Of a stretch of 64,000 nucleotides of DNA, positions 1 through 12,192 are shown piece after piece (within the stretch, counting starts at the first letter, position 1; the number at the start of each line of letters is the position of its first letter). The position numbers and the translations under genes are program-made. The notes beneath the pieces were generated by a model that ran no database searches, was not told the origin of the DNA, and saw only the letters and a program-made list of their open reading frames with translations. The stretch spans positions 1-64,000 of the forward strand of contig BCJJ01000008.1 of the NCBI GenBank assembly GCA_039545355.1, read 5' to 3'. The stretch is from Trichosporon coremiiforme. Taxonomy: Eukaryota; Basidiomycota; Tremellomycetes; Trichosporonales; Trichosporonaceae.

Positions 1-2253
1 GACCATGAGTCGACATGTGAGCTTCAACCAGGACAAGCCCTGACGCAACCAGCAATCTACCTGTGGAATCTGTCCAGGTTTCAACAGCAACTCGCTCGAA
101 TGCGTCAAGTTCTCGCGGTCAAGGACAAGCCGGGGTACCAGATGCACCTTAGCGTCCACGCGCCGTTCGGCGACAGCCCAACGCCCAGCTTCTCGTACAT
201 CGGTGCGGCGCAGGTTCCCCTGCAGCTGCTGGGCCACCAGATGTCGTACGCCGTCACCGTGCCCATCTTCTGCGCCTACACGATGGAGGCGATCGGCTCC
301 TGCCGGGTCGACTTCAGGTGCTCGTCTGTGCCCCGCTCGGGCGTGGCGAGCCCGGACCTCGGCGGGCCTGTGCTGCCGACACCCTCGTTCGGTCCCAAGT
401 TCTCGTTCACCGTCACAGTTGACTCGGTCAAGGGACTGACGTCCGCGGACTTCACTGAGGTCCACGCGCAGACCAAACTCTCGTCGCTGGTCGGGCCGAT
501 CCAGAGCGAGGACACGTACTCATCAATGCCCGTCGATCTTGCCAAGGAGTCAGTGTCGCACCTGAGCTTGTGCAAGCCGCTCTCTGTCATCGTGACCTCG
601 GACATGCTGCAACACTTTGAGCATGGGTACGCCCGCGTCGAGTTCTTCGCGAGAGTCAGGGACAGCTACCTGTGCCGCCTGGAGCGATTCGACTGCTCGC
701 GGGAGGAGGCGCCACCGCCCTCGACGCCCGGTGACTCCACCCCCTCCTCGAACCCCGACAAGCCGACCATGCGGCGCGCGGAGACGGAGTTGGCTGTTAC
801 GGAGCAGCACGACCTCTTCTCTGCGCTCGAGGTGCGCGAGATGGCGACCGACGGCGAGTACCTCCCCGCGGCTGTGCAGGACGAGGTGCTGCAGCTTCAC
901 CTCGGTGTGCAGCGGCAGGTCGTCATCGAGCTGTCACACGCCTCAGGCCAGAGCCTGAAGTGGCTGCGCATTTCGCACGCCTCGGCCGGCAACATCCGCA
1001 TGGTCAAGAACGGCGGTGACCCCGTGCAGGTGACTGCGGCCGAGGTGAACCTGCACCTCACCAGCGAGGTCGAGTTCAAGCACGACGGCACCGCCAAGCT
1101 CGTCGCGCAGGGCTCATGGGACACGGCCGCCCACCACTGCCTGCAGATGGACCGGCGCACGCCCACCAACGGCTTCATGCTCGCCCGACTGACCTTCATG
1201 GTCGAGATCGAGGGCGTGGACGAACCAGCTGTGCTGAGCATGGACGTCAAGCTCCGCATCCTGGCACGGGATACGCGCCGCGGCTCCCTCATCAGCTTCT
1301 GGCGCGCCAAGCCTCAGACAAACTTCATCGGCATCTTCTCGCTCGACCTCACGCCCCCCATGGCGCGCACAGCGCGCGACCTCTGGCGCCTCGACACGGC
1401 CAAGAAGAGCATGCCCGGCGAGCACCTCTTGGAAGGGTGGCGGCCGCGCAGCATCGCCCTCATCCGCGAGTATGCGGGGCTCGCGAAGCAGCGCCGGCTC
1501 ATCGCCGACGTGCAGACGAGCAAGGTCGTGCTCGACTGGGCTGGGGCTGTCATCCCGTCCAGGTCGGACGCGGACGGGCAGTCGCAGCTACAGACGCGCT
1601 GCGTCGAAATGTGGCAGCGCCAGATCGACACACGGGTCGAGGTGAGCTAGTTGTCGCCGCTTGAGCTAACAGCAGTTCGACGTCGCCCGCGAGACGACGC
1701 AGGAGAAGGAGCTCGCACACAAGCTGCGCCAGCTCGTGCCCGACCTCGCGCCGCGGCTCGTACCCTCCGTCCGCAGCGTGACTGCCAAGTAAGCTTGCGT
1801 TGGCCGTATTAGCTAACAAACAGCGACCGTGTCATCAAGCGCGGTACAATGTCGCTGCTGAAGGACTCGCGCTCCAACCGCTGGGAGGAGATGTACGCCG
1901 TGTTGCGACCGTAAGTTGCTCTTGCTCCTCAGCTAATATCAGGCCGTACCTGCACCTGCACCCCGAGTTCGGCAAGCGGGAAACGCAAATCATTAACGTC
2001 GCGCAGGCCAATGTCGTCCCAAGTCCCGACGTCGAGATGCTCCTTGGCGTAAGTTGAGCTTACATTCAGCTTCTTTTTGCGAGTTGCTGAGCTAACGCCT
2101 CAGCGTCGATACGCCTTCACGGTCTACACGCCGACGAACAGCTACATCATCCAGGCCCAGGGGCCTTACGAACTCACGGCGTGGATGACGGTGATCGGGC
2201 GACAGAAGGGGGCTGCGGCCAGCGCGGCGCCGAACGGTCACCCGGTCGCGTAA
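1..2253 (+). CDS. Kinesin-3 (KIF1/UNC-104 type) motor, C-terminal part
   Basis: Kinesin-3 motors carry vesicles and organelles along microtubules and hold cargo lipid through a C-terminal PH domain. The frame is open from base 1, so the motor and FHA domains lie outside the window. Exons: <1-1641, about 1676-1788, 1824-1910, 1943-2048, 2104-2253 (TAA). The first visible exon holds the conserved region after the FHA domain (DUF3694-like: EYLPAAV, then GVQRQVVIELSHASG and ISHASAGNIR). The last four short exons encode a PH domain, from VIKRGTMSLLKDSRSNRWEE to YELTAWMTVIGR. All introns have CTAAC or CTAAT before the AG. The first acceptor could also be the AG at 1671-1672, adding one Gln. Family call is firm; the missing motor domain means subfamily is inferred from the C-terminal layout. 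Confidence 0.9.
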
Positions 2254-5028
2254 CCTGCCTTGTCCCCTCCCCCTCATGTCCAGCGGTGCAGTCGGTGTAC
2301 CCGCGCATTTCTTCCAATGTTCTCTAACTCCATTACTCTACGTTTTTTTGCACATAACCATGTATTTGTTTAAACGGGTCATCGGTTATGAACTGAGGGC
2401 TGTGGGGTGTGAGAGTGGGCTGTGGGCTGGCGGCCTACGGCCCGGCGGGATTTGCGGTAAGACTCATTCGGAGGACTGGAAGGTTGGCCGGGCCGGGATA
2501 GCGAAGGCTGGGCAAATTGCGGTGCGGTATGCTCCAACTCAGCCGGCTCCACGGACTCGGTACTGCACGGGGTGTACGTGCAGACGCGGTGGACGCGGTC
2601 AGTCAAGCCCCGGTGAGGGGTTCAATGAGTGCAGGAGGGCCAGAAGGTAGAGGGGCCAGGAAGGCAGGCGCGTCGGACGCGTCTGGGTTGTTTGTGTTAA
2701 GCTCGCGCGCGAGCGTTGGTGCGCTCCCGCAAACTCGGATGGGTGGATGAGCAGCAGAGGTGCAGCATCAGTTCGAACGCGATGACATAAGCCGGGACTG
2801 GGCCAGTCGGGCTTGCTTGTAGAGGCAGTTTGCGCAGAAACGGCGTGCGTAGCAGACAGGGGAGTCACTGGCTGTACGCAGATGTCACCAGGCACCGGTA
2901 TCAACTCTGACCTTCCTACTTTCGACCGCGAGCCCGGTACGCAGAGCATGGACCAAGTCGAGCTCTATAGGAAGCTAACGAGATTGTTATGCAGCAACTG
3001 GAGCGGCTCCATAGACTGACGAGAACAAGAGCTCGCCAGCCAGTCCCAGTCCGCCTGAGTCGGGTTGAACAACTTCGGGCCAGCTTTCAGCTTTCCAGCT
3101 TGCTCAGCAGGCGGGCACGTAACCTGAGCCGCCGAGCTTGCTTCCCGGGCCGCACTCTGCTCCAATCATGCTGTGTCACGGACAATCCCATCGTTCTAAA
3201 GCCCCTCTTCTCCATCCCGTCCTGTGCACTACATATGTCCACATTGGTACGCTTACTTGTTTGTGAGCGATCCACACCGCATCTGGTCATCGTGAGTCAT
3301 GAGATACCAGCACAGAGGGAAACCCTGCACGGGCGAAACGGGCGACTAAACCAGACATACATGCCCCTGGTAGTGCTGCTCGCCCTGGCTGAGGCCCTGC
3401 CCGCCCTGAGTTTGGGGTGGCCGCCATGTTGTAATCACTGCATTCGTGAATTGTAATGGAATCAAGGAGTGCTCGGGCTCTGAATATGTCATGTCGCCTT
3501 AGGCGTGTACACTCACGCTTGCTACAGCCTACCGCGCGGGCGTTTGCCTCCGCTTCCTGTCCGCACCCCACGCTGCCGGAGCTCGCATCCCGCGTCAGAC
3601 CCAAGGTGCCGGCCAGAGGTGCACTGCACAACCGCAACCGGAGATGCTTCTGTCGCGCCTGGCATGCCTAGCACCCAGTCAGCTGCCCAAGTGTCGTCGG
3701 ATCAGGAGATCTCTGTGCATACCGCAAAACAGCAAAGTTGCTTGGGAATTAATGGGAGACGATGGACGACGACGACCACAGACATCTGGACAGTGGAGAC
3801 AAGGGCATGCATGGCCGATCGTCTTGCGTTGCTGAGGCTGGACGTACGGTAAGCATCGGGACACCGGTCTCGATTCGTATCACTCTGGTACGGAACAGGC
3901 TCTAGCCGTTCTCCCTCCCAGCTCCCAGCCGACGTGCCGACCCAGCCTCCCCTGCCCGCTGAACCTCCGTGCCAGGTGTGCCAGGTTGTACCCCGTGTCC
4001 CCGTTGTGCCAGCTGAGAAACGAGCACTGCACACAGGTAGCAAAGCAGGGCCAGCCTCCCCGGGTTGCATGCGTGTAACACCTTTGCTTCACGCTCGTAC
4101 GCTCATACGCTCATACGCTCGACGCGCGCATGCTGATACGTGCTCAGCCTTTGTAGTGCTGTTGGTACATGCGTCACATCTACGTTTCGCTGCGAACTAC
4201 TCCTTCGACACTACTCATCTCAATCTGGACATTTCTGCTTGCCTGATCCTCGGTCCTCGCATATCCTCGATCCTCGCTCGAATCCCTCAGTCCCTCAATC
4301 CCTTCGGTCCCAGCCTGTCCACCAGTAGCAAGAGACGCCGCCCGACCCGACGCCCGCTCGCTCGCCCGCACTCTGCAAGCCCATCGCCCACGCGCCCTCC
4401 GTCCTGTAACCGGCCCAGCTGCCCATCTGCCCATCAAACCCTTCAGCGTCTCAGCTAGCTCACCTGCAGAGCCCATCACCGTCCATCCCCAAACCGGCCA
4501 ACCAGTCAGCCTGCACCAGGTGCACCCCCAATATCTCATCGGCCTTGCCTTCAGCTCAGCCTCCAACCCCCTTGCCCCTTCTCAGCCAGCAGAAGCTACA
4601 CCTCCCCCAGGAGCTAAGGGAAAGCATTCATCTGGGATTACCTGATTACATATCATTACACATCGACTACAACTCATTCCACCTCTTGTGCATCCCACCC
4701 TCCGATCCTCCTTAACCACCTCTGCCCTCCCCCGTGACGCTTCACGCCCAAGACCCGAGGACAGCCCTGCGAACCACCGTCTGTCGTTCAGCCGCCAGTC
4801 CAGCCGTCCAGCCGTTCACCGTCCACCAACCAGCCAAGTGCATCAACCACCGCCGACATCCATATCCATCACCTATCGCCGTATCACGTATCCTCCCTCC
4901 CCCACCACTCCAACTCCGATCAACATCCATCACCATTCCCTCCATCGCCCTCTCTCTCCCCGCAAGCCCAAAGGGCAGCTCTCACCATCACACTCGTCGT
5001 CCGTTCGGATAACACCATCCGAAGACCC
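2254..5028. other. Intergenic region, leader of LAMMER kinase gene
   Basis: No coding signal is convincing on either strand; all frames are short and unlike proteins. From about 4180 the top strand becomes very rich in C and T (TCC, CCT and CAT runs), typical of fungal core promoters and 5' leaders, so the last several hundred bases probably belong to the kinase gene. An 8-bp tandem repeat sits at 4091-4122. Confidence 0.6.
4091..4122 (+). repeat. 8-bp tandem repeat, four units
   Basis: Four consecutive 8-base units of the form ACGCTC followed by GT, AT, AT and GA. It is short and lies in noncoding DNA. Confidence 0.7.
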
Positions 5029-8000
5029 ATGGACACGCAGTACCCACCGCCGACTCCTCCACATTCAACNTCAATTGATCATCTGCACCGTCAACAGCAT
5101 AACCACCAGCAACAGCATCATCATCATCAACAACAACAACAGCATCACCCACCCCAACACCCTCGCCCCCCTCCCCCGCATTCCCATTCGTACTCGCACC
5201 AAGGAGGACGCGACTATCCGTTAGCATCGTCGCCCTCGAAATCCTCTTCCGCCTTCCTCCCCCAAACAGACCGTTTCGACTCCGACCTCCGCGACACACA
5301 TCCGTCTTCCTCCTCAAGCGCCCATCGCCAGGCNTACGCGCAGGAGCAGCTCTCGACTACTGCCGCGCATCGAGCGCAGCACGCGTCCTCAGCGTCTGCG
5401 CCTGCACCTGCATCCCGCCATCTGGCCTTGGGATCGCCGAGAAGCGATTTGGAAGCCCTCTCCTCCGCCGCGGTCGCGGCCGCCGCTGCCCAAACCTCAA
5501 CCTCTTCTCCCTCCGGAGACAACCACCACAGCTATCCTCCTCCCCCACCTCCGCATCGCTACATCCACCTGAACTCGCCTCCGTCGCGCACACGAACGAG
5601 CGAAGACCCAGCCCCCAGCTCATCCAGAGGGGAATCCGTCAGAGACTTTGTTCACGACCCGCCCCCTCCACTTCGGCGTCTTAGTGCACCAAACGTTCAT
5701 TCGAGCAGGCCGCTGCCTTCCCCAGGACTGCAGCCGCCAGCCTCAGCGTCATCCGCAACGTCCTCGCGCCCATTCTTGCCACCTCCCAGTCTCGGGCGCC
5801 GCACCCACGCCCCGCCGCCGGCAATCCGCATCCCCACGCGCGTCAGAGACGGAGACACCTTTGCAGAGCCCCAGAGCGCTCCCCTCCAGGTTCCCAATCA
5901 CTCGCGCGCGTACTACTCTCACATCCCCCAGCCTCCACGTTCGGCTGGCCCGCGCCCTTCCTCCAAACCGTACCCGTCACCACTTGCCGCGAGAAACTCG
6001 GGCTTTCTCGCCCCTCCTTACCACTCGTCGACAGGTTCAGGAGCATCCAGCCCCGGTGTTGTCGACGAGCGCGCCCTACGATCTCCGCATCCCCCTCTGA
6101 CAGCAGTCTACCCTCCCAATTACCCTTGGCCACCACTTCCCCCATCCTCCCACGATCTCGGGGACGAGGGACACCACGGCCCACCCAGTAGTCACCACTA
6201 CGCGTCGTCGCACCACTCGCAGCGGCCGTATTGCTCCAGCCCACTTGGTGACACACCTCTGACTGCGGGTGGAAACAGCAGCAGTCGAGCTCCGTACAAC
6301 AGCACCTACACGCCGTACAATCCGACTCCGCTTCAGACAGCCCAGGCCCATCCACCGTCGCCTGTCTACCTTTCTGCCCCTCCCCCTTACAGCTCCGGTG
6401 CTTCGCAACAGCAGCCGCTGCACAAGTCCAAACACGCCGTCCAGTCATCGTCACAGGCGCGTACATCCTCACCGCTCTTCATCCCCCCTCCCCTTCGCTT
6501 CCAGTACTCGACCTCTCCCCCACCAGGATTGGAGATGCCGCCCAGGAAGAAGGCTGCAGTGGGCAGCGGTGGTGTCGCGTCGGCTACGCCCCATTCGCAA
6601 TCGTCCACACGCTCATCCGCGCGTCTGATGGCCGCTTCTCAGGCCAGCAACAACAGCCGTAACGGATGGACAATGGAGCATACATACGACTCTATTGGCC
6701 AGCCAAAGGAGGTTATTGTGATCCAAGACAGCACCAGCCCCATCCCGAAGAAGCGAACGCGAGCCGTCGCTCAGGCCGAGGCCCAGCGGTGGGCAGCACA
6801 GCAGCAGCAGAGTGGAAGCAACGGCCACGGCAGCGTTGCAAACGGCGCGTCATCGTCGCAGACGAAGAAGCGCAAGGCTGAGGCGGATGACTCGGCGAAG
6901 AAGGCGAAGAAGGTCGCACCAGTGAGTCCAATCACCTCCGAAGGTGACTCGCACAGAACTAAAAAGCTGACGTGTTTCCAGGCAGTTCCGCAACCACCAG
7001 CACCCGCACCGCAGCACGCCCCAGCAGCGCCGGGAGCAGCTGCGCATGCATCGTGGGATGATGCCGAAGGACATTACATCGTGAAGCCGGATGACGTTAT
7101 CGGAGGAAGATGTGAGTCTGGGCTTGACGGACCGTGCAGCTGACATGTCAGATAAGATTGTACGCTTGCTGGGCCAAGGAACATTCGGCAAGGTCGTCGA
7201 GGCTCGACACATTGAGTCGCGGAAGAAGGTCGCGATCAAGGTTATCCGAGCTGTGCAGAAGTATCGCGACGCAAGCAAGATTGAGATTCGAGTATTGGAG
7301 ACTCTGAAGAAGAACGACCCCTCGAACCAGAAGTGAGTAGCTCGCTTCTCGATCCTCAGCTAACCTTCAGCAAGTGCATTCACCTGACGGAGTACTTTGA
7401 CTTCCGGAATCACCCCTGCCTCGTCTCCGACCTCTACGGCATGTCCGTGTTTGACTTCCTCAAGCTGAACCACTTCCAGCCGTTCCCAGAGCGGCACATC
7501 CAGGACTTTGCTCGGTCGTTACTCAAGTCGGTCAAGTTCATCCACGATTTAAAGTTAGTCCACACGGACTTGAAGCCTGAGAACATCTTGCTCGTGTCGA
7601 ACGACTCGAGGCTGTCGGGGCCGCGACGAGCAAATGCCCGGTCAAAATCGATCCTGAGGAATACGGAGATCAGGTTGATCGACTTTGGAAGCGCAACGTT
7701 TGAGAACGAGTACCATTCGAGTGTCGTTAGCACGCGGCATTACCGTGCACCAGAAATCATCTTGGGTAAGTTGGCAGCTATTTACATCCCCAAACTCGAG
7801 CTGACAAGCAGGTCTCCCCTGGTCGTACCCGTGTGACATGTTCTCGATCGGGTGCATCCTTGTCGAGTTCTTCACTGGCGATGCGCTGTTCCAGACGCAC
7901 GACAACCTCGAGCATCTCGCGATGATGGAGGTCGTCATGGGAAAGATGCCGAACGTGATGATCGAACGAGGAAGGTGAGTAACGTGTGGTGACGCACGTC

Positions 8001-8282
8001 GGAACGGAAGGGGCAGATGCTGACGCGAGCAGACTGAAGAAGCCAGAATTCTTCAAGGGCAACAAGATCGACTTCCCGAATCCGACAGTGTCCAAGTCGA
8101 GTCGCAAGTTTGTCAAGGGGCTGAAGAGTCTGCGCGANATCATCCCGTTAACGAACCCGACGAACGCGCTGTTCCTCGATCTCGTTGTGCGGTTACTCGA
8201 CTTTGACCCCGATCGCCGGATCACGGTCGACGAAGCGCTCAAGCACCCGTACCTGCGGGCGAACATCCCTGAGCCAGCATAA
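5029..8282 (+). CDS. LAMMER (CLK/KNS1/LKH1) dual-specificity protein kinase
   Basis: LAMMER kinases phosphorylate SR-type splicing factors and other nuclear targets. Exons: 5029-6921, 6982-7111, 7152-7332, 7371-7765, 7812-7974, 8033-8282; 1003 aa. The first ~670 residues are low-complexity (Pro, Ser, His, Gln) with basic KKR-type clusters near the end. The kinase domain begins near residue 675 with a [11 protein letters not shown] glycine loop, then [14 protein letters not shown] catalytic loop, DFGSATF metal site, STRHYRAPE activation segment, and the family signature [12 protein letters not shown]. Ambiguous bases at 5070 (ACN, Thr) and 5334 (GCN, Ala) do not alter the protein; GAN at 8136-8138 is Asp or Glu. 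The first intron (60 nt) is in frame and lacks stops, so a retained form is possible. It is convergent with the epimerase gene. Confidence 0.93.
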
Positions 8283-8547
8283 GGCTGCGTGGAGTTGGAC
8301 TGTTGTTGGGTTTATTAGTGCAAAGTTACAAGTCTAGACGACTGAGAAACGATCCCCGCCATGCTCATCACTCATCCCCGTCTCTCTAATCATCATATTC
8401 TTCTTCCTCTCAAGTCTTTCTCTTTTCGTTCCCCACTTCTCTCTTTTTTTTCCTGTTTCCTTTGTTGTTGCCTAAGCTAGCCAGCGTGCGTTATTAACAA
8501 TGCAAAAGATTCATACGAGTTGCTGTTTTTCTGTGCTATTTGGGTTT

Positions 8548-9734
8548 CTAATTGCCCTCGTCGACGGCCGAGCGCATCTCCTTGATGGTCTGCTTCGGGT
8601 CCTTGGAACCAAACACAGCAGTACCCGCAACGAGGACATTGGCGCCAGCCTGTCCACACTGGCACGCGTTGCCAGCACCAACACCGCCATCGACCTGGAT
8701 GTTCTTGTCCGGGAACCGGCTACGAAGCTCAGTGCACTTGGGCAGGCACTCGGGCATGAACTTCTGCCCGCCGTATCCGGGGCGCACAGTCATGACGAGC
8801 AGGTGGTCGGCGGCGTTGCCGATCTCGTCTGTGATGGCGCTGGCGGGCGTCTCGGGGCTAATTGCAACACCCGCGAGCATGCCGTGCGAGTGGATCAGGT
8901 CGATGACAGCCTTGGCGTCCTCCTTGGCCGCTTCGAGGTGGAAGGTGTACAGCTTACCGCCGGCCTCGGCGACGTCCTTGACCCACTGGGCGTTAGTTGT
9001 GGGATTCGGCACCTCTGAACGGAGATCGTCTCTCTCATATCGCGCGCGACCCCCCAACCCGACTCCGTATGGGGAGCCGGAATGGCGGCTAGGTTGGAGG
9101 TCCATAGCAAAAGCGGTGGGCTCGCTTGGCTCGCCTGAGAGTCGCAATATTTCTCGACGCTTTCACGACTCACCTGGGAAGGCTTCGAGACCATCATGTG
9201 GCAGTCCATGAAGATGTCNGGAATGTTCTTCTTGACGCAGGCGAGGATGGGCGCGCCCATCGTGATGTTCGGGACGAAGTGGCCGTCCATGACGTCTGAA
9301 CATCAGCTATGCGCTCCAGCAGCAACAGCTTCCATGATGCTGGAGATAGATTGTGCAGATATGTGGGCTCTGAGCAATTCAGAGCCTATGTCTGAGAGCG
9401 TGGGCTCGCACGAGCTCCGAAGAGAGCGTTCATGAGTGTGACTGTTCGTGAAGCAGCCTCCTTGGCGTTGGCAAGAGCAGCTCGCAGCCAAGTAAGACTC
9501 TTTAGGCGTGACGTCTGCACAGCTACGACGTCCTCCCAAGCTATGTGCCAGAGCACAGCACTATCCACACCGCCGCCCCTCTTCGAGACTCACCCATGTG
9601 CAGCCAGTCGGCACCGTCATTGATCATACGCTTGCACTCGGGCGCAAGGTTCGAGAGGTCGCTCTGGACGTTAGCTCAGACGCAGTAGCGCAGCTCACAG
9701 CAAGCACGCTGGGGGCGATGATGGCCTTGGGCAT
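8548..9734 (-). CDS. RPE1: Ribulose-phosphate 3-epimerase
   Basis: It interconverts ribulose-5-phosphate and xylulose-5-phosphate in the cytosolic pentose phosphate pathway. Exons read on the minus strand: 9734-9699, 9663-9594, 9295-9174, 8985-8548; 221 aa, normal for this TIM-barrel family. It starts MPKAIIAPSVLA and shows the active-site segments ADWLHMDVMDGHFVPN (metal-binding His and catalytic Asp), DCHMMV, MTVRPGYGGQKF and the phosphate-binding VDGGVG. The N at 9219 lies in a CCN codon and is Pro whatever the base. The second intron (298 nt) is long for this genome and holds nothing I recognise. It shares a 349-bp divergent promoter with PRP28 and is convergent with the LAMMER kinase. 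Confidence 0.95.
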
Positions 9735-10083
9735 CGTGTCTGTTGTTGCTGGGAGACGGAGGGGGAGTGGAGGGTCGTCAACTTAAGTCGTCGGTTTCAG
9801 GCGATCGTGTCTTGTTCCTTCGTACGCCGAGGCGTGAGGCAGGCAGGCTGCTAGGCGGCCACCCGGCGTCATAGATGGACTGGGGATCCCAGGAACCCAG
9901 GAACTGTTGGCGTATTTGATCCACCCAGTTAGGCTGATGTCACTTGGCTGGCGGCAACAACAATCTTTGGGCCAGCGAACAAGGGGCACCAATCAGTCAT
10001 CTAACATTTCTGCTACATTCGTACGGGCCACTCGACGGCCGCATAAAACGAAGGAAGAAGGAACTGCCCAATGATCCGACGCC
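9735..10083. promoter_or_regulatory. Divergent promoter between RPE1 and PRP28
   Basis: 349 bp between two divergent start codons. It must hold both promoters. I see no TATA box or recognisable factor site. Confidence 0.5.
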
Positions 10084-12192
10084 ATGGGCACCCCTCTTTC
10101 CGTGGACGACCTGCTGAAGAAGCAGAAGGAGGAGCAGGCGGCGGCGGCCAAGCCCAAGTTCCTNAGCAAGGCGGAGCGGCAGAAGCTGGCCTTGGCCAAG
10201 CGCGAGGAGGAGGCTCGCGGACAGCGCGCAAAGGAGGAGGAGGAGCGAGCCGAGCGGCGGCGGTTTGAGGCCGAGGCTGAGGCGGAGCGGCGGCGACAGG
10301 CGTCGGAGCGCTACGGCGCAGGCCGAGATGGGCGGGACGGACGGGACTCGCGCGACCCCCGGGATCGACACCACGACCGCAACGGCGGGCTCGACTACCG
10401 CGACCACCGGGACCGGGATCACGACCGCCGAGGAGGACATGGCCGGGACGACCGCGACCGGCCGCAGGAGAAGAAGGGTCGGCGGGACGAGAAGACGAAC
10501 GGCTCCGCGGCGCCCAAGGACGTCGACGAGCTCGACGTTATCAAGAAGCGCTACCTCGGCCAACAGGAGGTTGTGAAGAAGCCCTGGATGCGCAAGTCGA
10601 CGAACAAGAATGCCATCTTCCAGTGGGACGAGAAGGACGACACGAGCAGCCGGCCACTGTGGACTGCGGACCCTGCTGCGCTCTCTGCGCCGGGCACGCC
10701 GGGTTCGTCTGGCTCTGGCGCGCGCGGGTCGCCGGCACCGGGCAACACCAAGTTCACGGACGCGCTCGAGCGGCGCCGCGCCGGTAAGGGCGGTAACGAC
10801 GACCGACACTGGAGCGAGAAGCCGCTCGCGGACATGAAGGAGCGTGACTGGCGCATCTTCCGTGAGGACTACAACATCTCCTCTCGCGGTGGCAACATTC
10901 CCCTCCCGCTGCGTAGCTGGCGCGAAAGCGCTATCCCGGGTCCTGTCCTCGATGTCGTCGACCAGATCGGATACAAGGAGCCGTCGCCGATTCAGCGCCA
11001 GGCTATCCCCATCGGCCTCCAGAACCGCGACCTCGTCGGTATCGCCAAGACGGGATCCGGAAAGACGGCCGCATTCCTTATCCCCATGCTCACCTACATC
11101 TCGCACCTACCGCCGCTCACCGAGGACAACCGGCACTTGGGTCCTTACGCTTTGATTCTCGCGCCCACGCGTGAATTGGCGCAGCAGATCGAGGCCGAGG
11201 CGGAGAAGTTTGCGCGCAAGCTCGGATACATTTGTGTCTCCATTGTCGGAGGGCGCAGCGTCGAGGAGCAGCAGTTCAACCTCCGCAACGGCTCGCACAT
11301 CATCATTGCGACTCCCGGTCGTTTCAAGGACATGATCGACAAGTCGATGATTGTCCTCTCCCAGTGTCGCTACATCGTCATGGACGAGGCGGACCGAATG
11401 GTCGACATTGGTTTCGAGAACGACCTCACATTCATCCTGGACGCTATGCCGAAGGCGTACGAGAAGAAGGAGGATGCGAGCGCCACTGCGCCCGTCAACG
11501 GCAACCAGGTCGGATTCACGGGCGAGCGTGTCACGACGTTGTTCTCGGCGACGATGCCGCCGGCCGTCGAGCGCCTCACGCGCAAGTACCTCCGCAAGCC
11601 GGCGACTGTGACGATCGGTACCGCTGGTGAGGCGGTTGACACAGTCGAGCAGCGTGTCGAGTTTGTGCACGGCGGCGAGGAGAAGAAGAAGGCGCGCTTC
11701 ATCGACCTGCTGCGCAGCACCGACCTGCCGCCGCCAATCATCGTCTTCGTCAACCAGAAGGCGACGGCGGACGTGGTGGCAAAGTACGTGCAGCAGGCTG
11801 GTTTCAGCGTCACGACGCTGCACTCGGGCAAGAACCAGGAGCAGCGAGAGGCGGCGCTAGGAGCCCTGCGCGAAGGCCATGTCGACGTGCTCGTCGCGAC
11901 CGACCTCGCTGGTCGTGGTATCGACGTTCCCGACGTCAGCATGGTCGTCAACTGGCAGATGAGCGACGTGATCGAGAAGTACATCCATCGTATCGGTCGT
12001 ACGGGTCGTGCGGGCAAGAGCGGTCTGGCGTACACGTTCCTGGACAACAACGACGCCGAGGTGCTGTACGACCTCCGGCTCGAGATCGAGAAGAGCAAGA
12101 AGAGCACGATGAACCAGGAACTTGCGCGGCACGAGGCCGCCCGCCAGCGCATCACAAAGGAGATGAAGCGCAAGCGGGACGATCTCGACTAG
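10084..12192 (+). CDS. PRP28: Pre-mRNA splicing DEAD-box ATPase PRP28
   Basis: PRP28 swaps U1 for U6 at the 5' splice site during spliceosome activation. It is a single exon of 702 aa, exceptional among intron-rich neighbours. The N terminus starts GTPLSVDDLLKKQK, followed by a charged helical region and an Arg-Asp-rich tract at about residues 78-120. The helicase core shows the Q motif (YKEPSPIQRQAIP), motif I AKTGSGKT near residue 321, PTRELAQQ, TPGR, DEAD near 434, SAT near 488, and HRIGRTGRAGKSG near 635. The N at 10164 sits in a CTN codon, always Leu. The long N-terminal extension and the order of motifs match PRP28/DDX23 rather than other DEAD-box proteins. Confidence 0.95.
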   Translation: MGTPLSVDDLLKKQKEEQAAAAKPKFXSKAERQKLALAKREEEARGQRAKEEEERAERRRFEAEAEAERRRQASERYGAGRDGRDGRDSRDPRDRHHDRNGGLDYRDHRDRDHDRRGGHGRDDRDRPQEKKGRRDEKTNGSAAPKDVDELDVIKKRYLGQQEVVKKPWMRKSTNKNAIFQWDEKDDTSSRPLWTADPAALSAPGTPGSSGSGARGSPAPGNTKFTDALERRRAGKGGNDDRHWSEKPLADMKERDWRIFREDYNISSRGGNIPLPLRSWRESAIPGPVLDVVDQIGYKEPSPIQRQAIPIGLQNRDLVGIAKTGSGKTAAFLIPMLTYISHLPPLTEDNRHLGPYALILAPTRELAQQIEAEAEKFARKLGYICVSIVGGRSVEEQQFNLRNGSHIIIATPGRFKDMIDKSMIVLSQCRYIVMDEADRMVDIGFENDLTFILDAMPKAYEKKEDASATAPVNGNQVGFTGERVTTLFSATMPPAVERLTRKYLRKPATVTIGTAGEAVDTVEQRVEFVHGGEEKKKARFIDLLRSTDLPPPIIVFVNQKATADVVAKYVQQAGFSVTTLHSGKNQEQREAALGALREGHVDVLVATDLAGRGIDVPDVSMVVNWQMSDVIEKYIHRIGRTGRAGKSGLAYTFLDNNDAEVLYDLRLEIEKSKKSTMNQELARHEAARQRITKEMKRKRDDLD

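Noticed and set aside
9997..11106. 369-codon minus-strand frame opposite PRP28
   Set aside because: Shadow of the PRP28 coding strand with Leu/Arg/Val-rich composition typical of GC-rich antisense.
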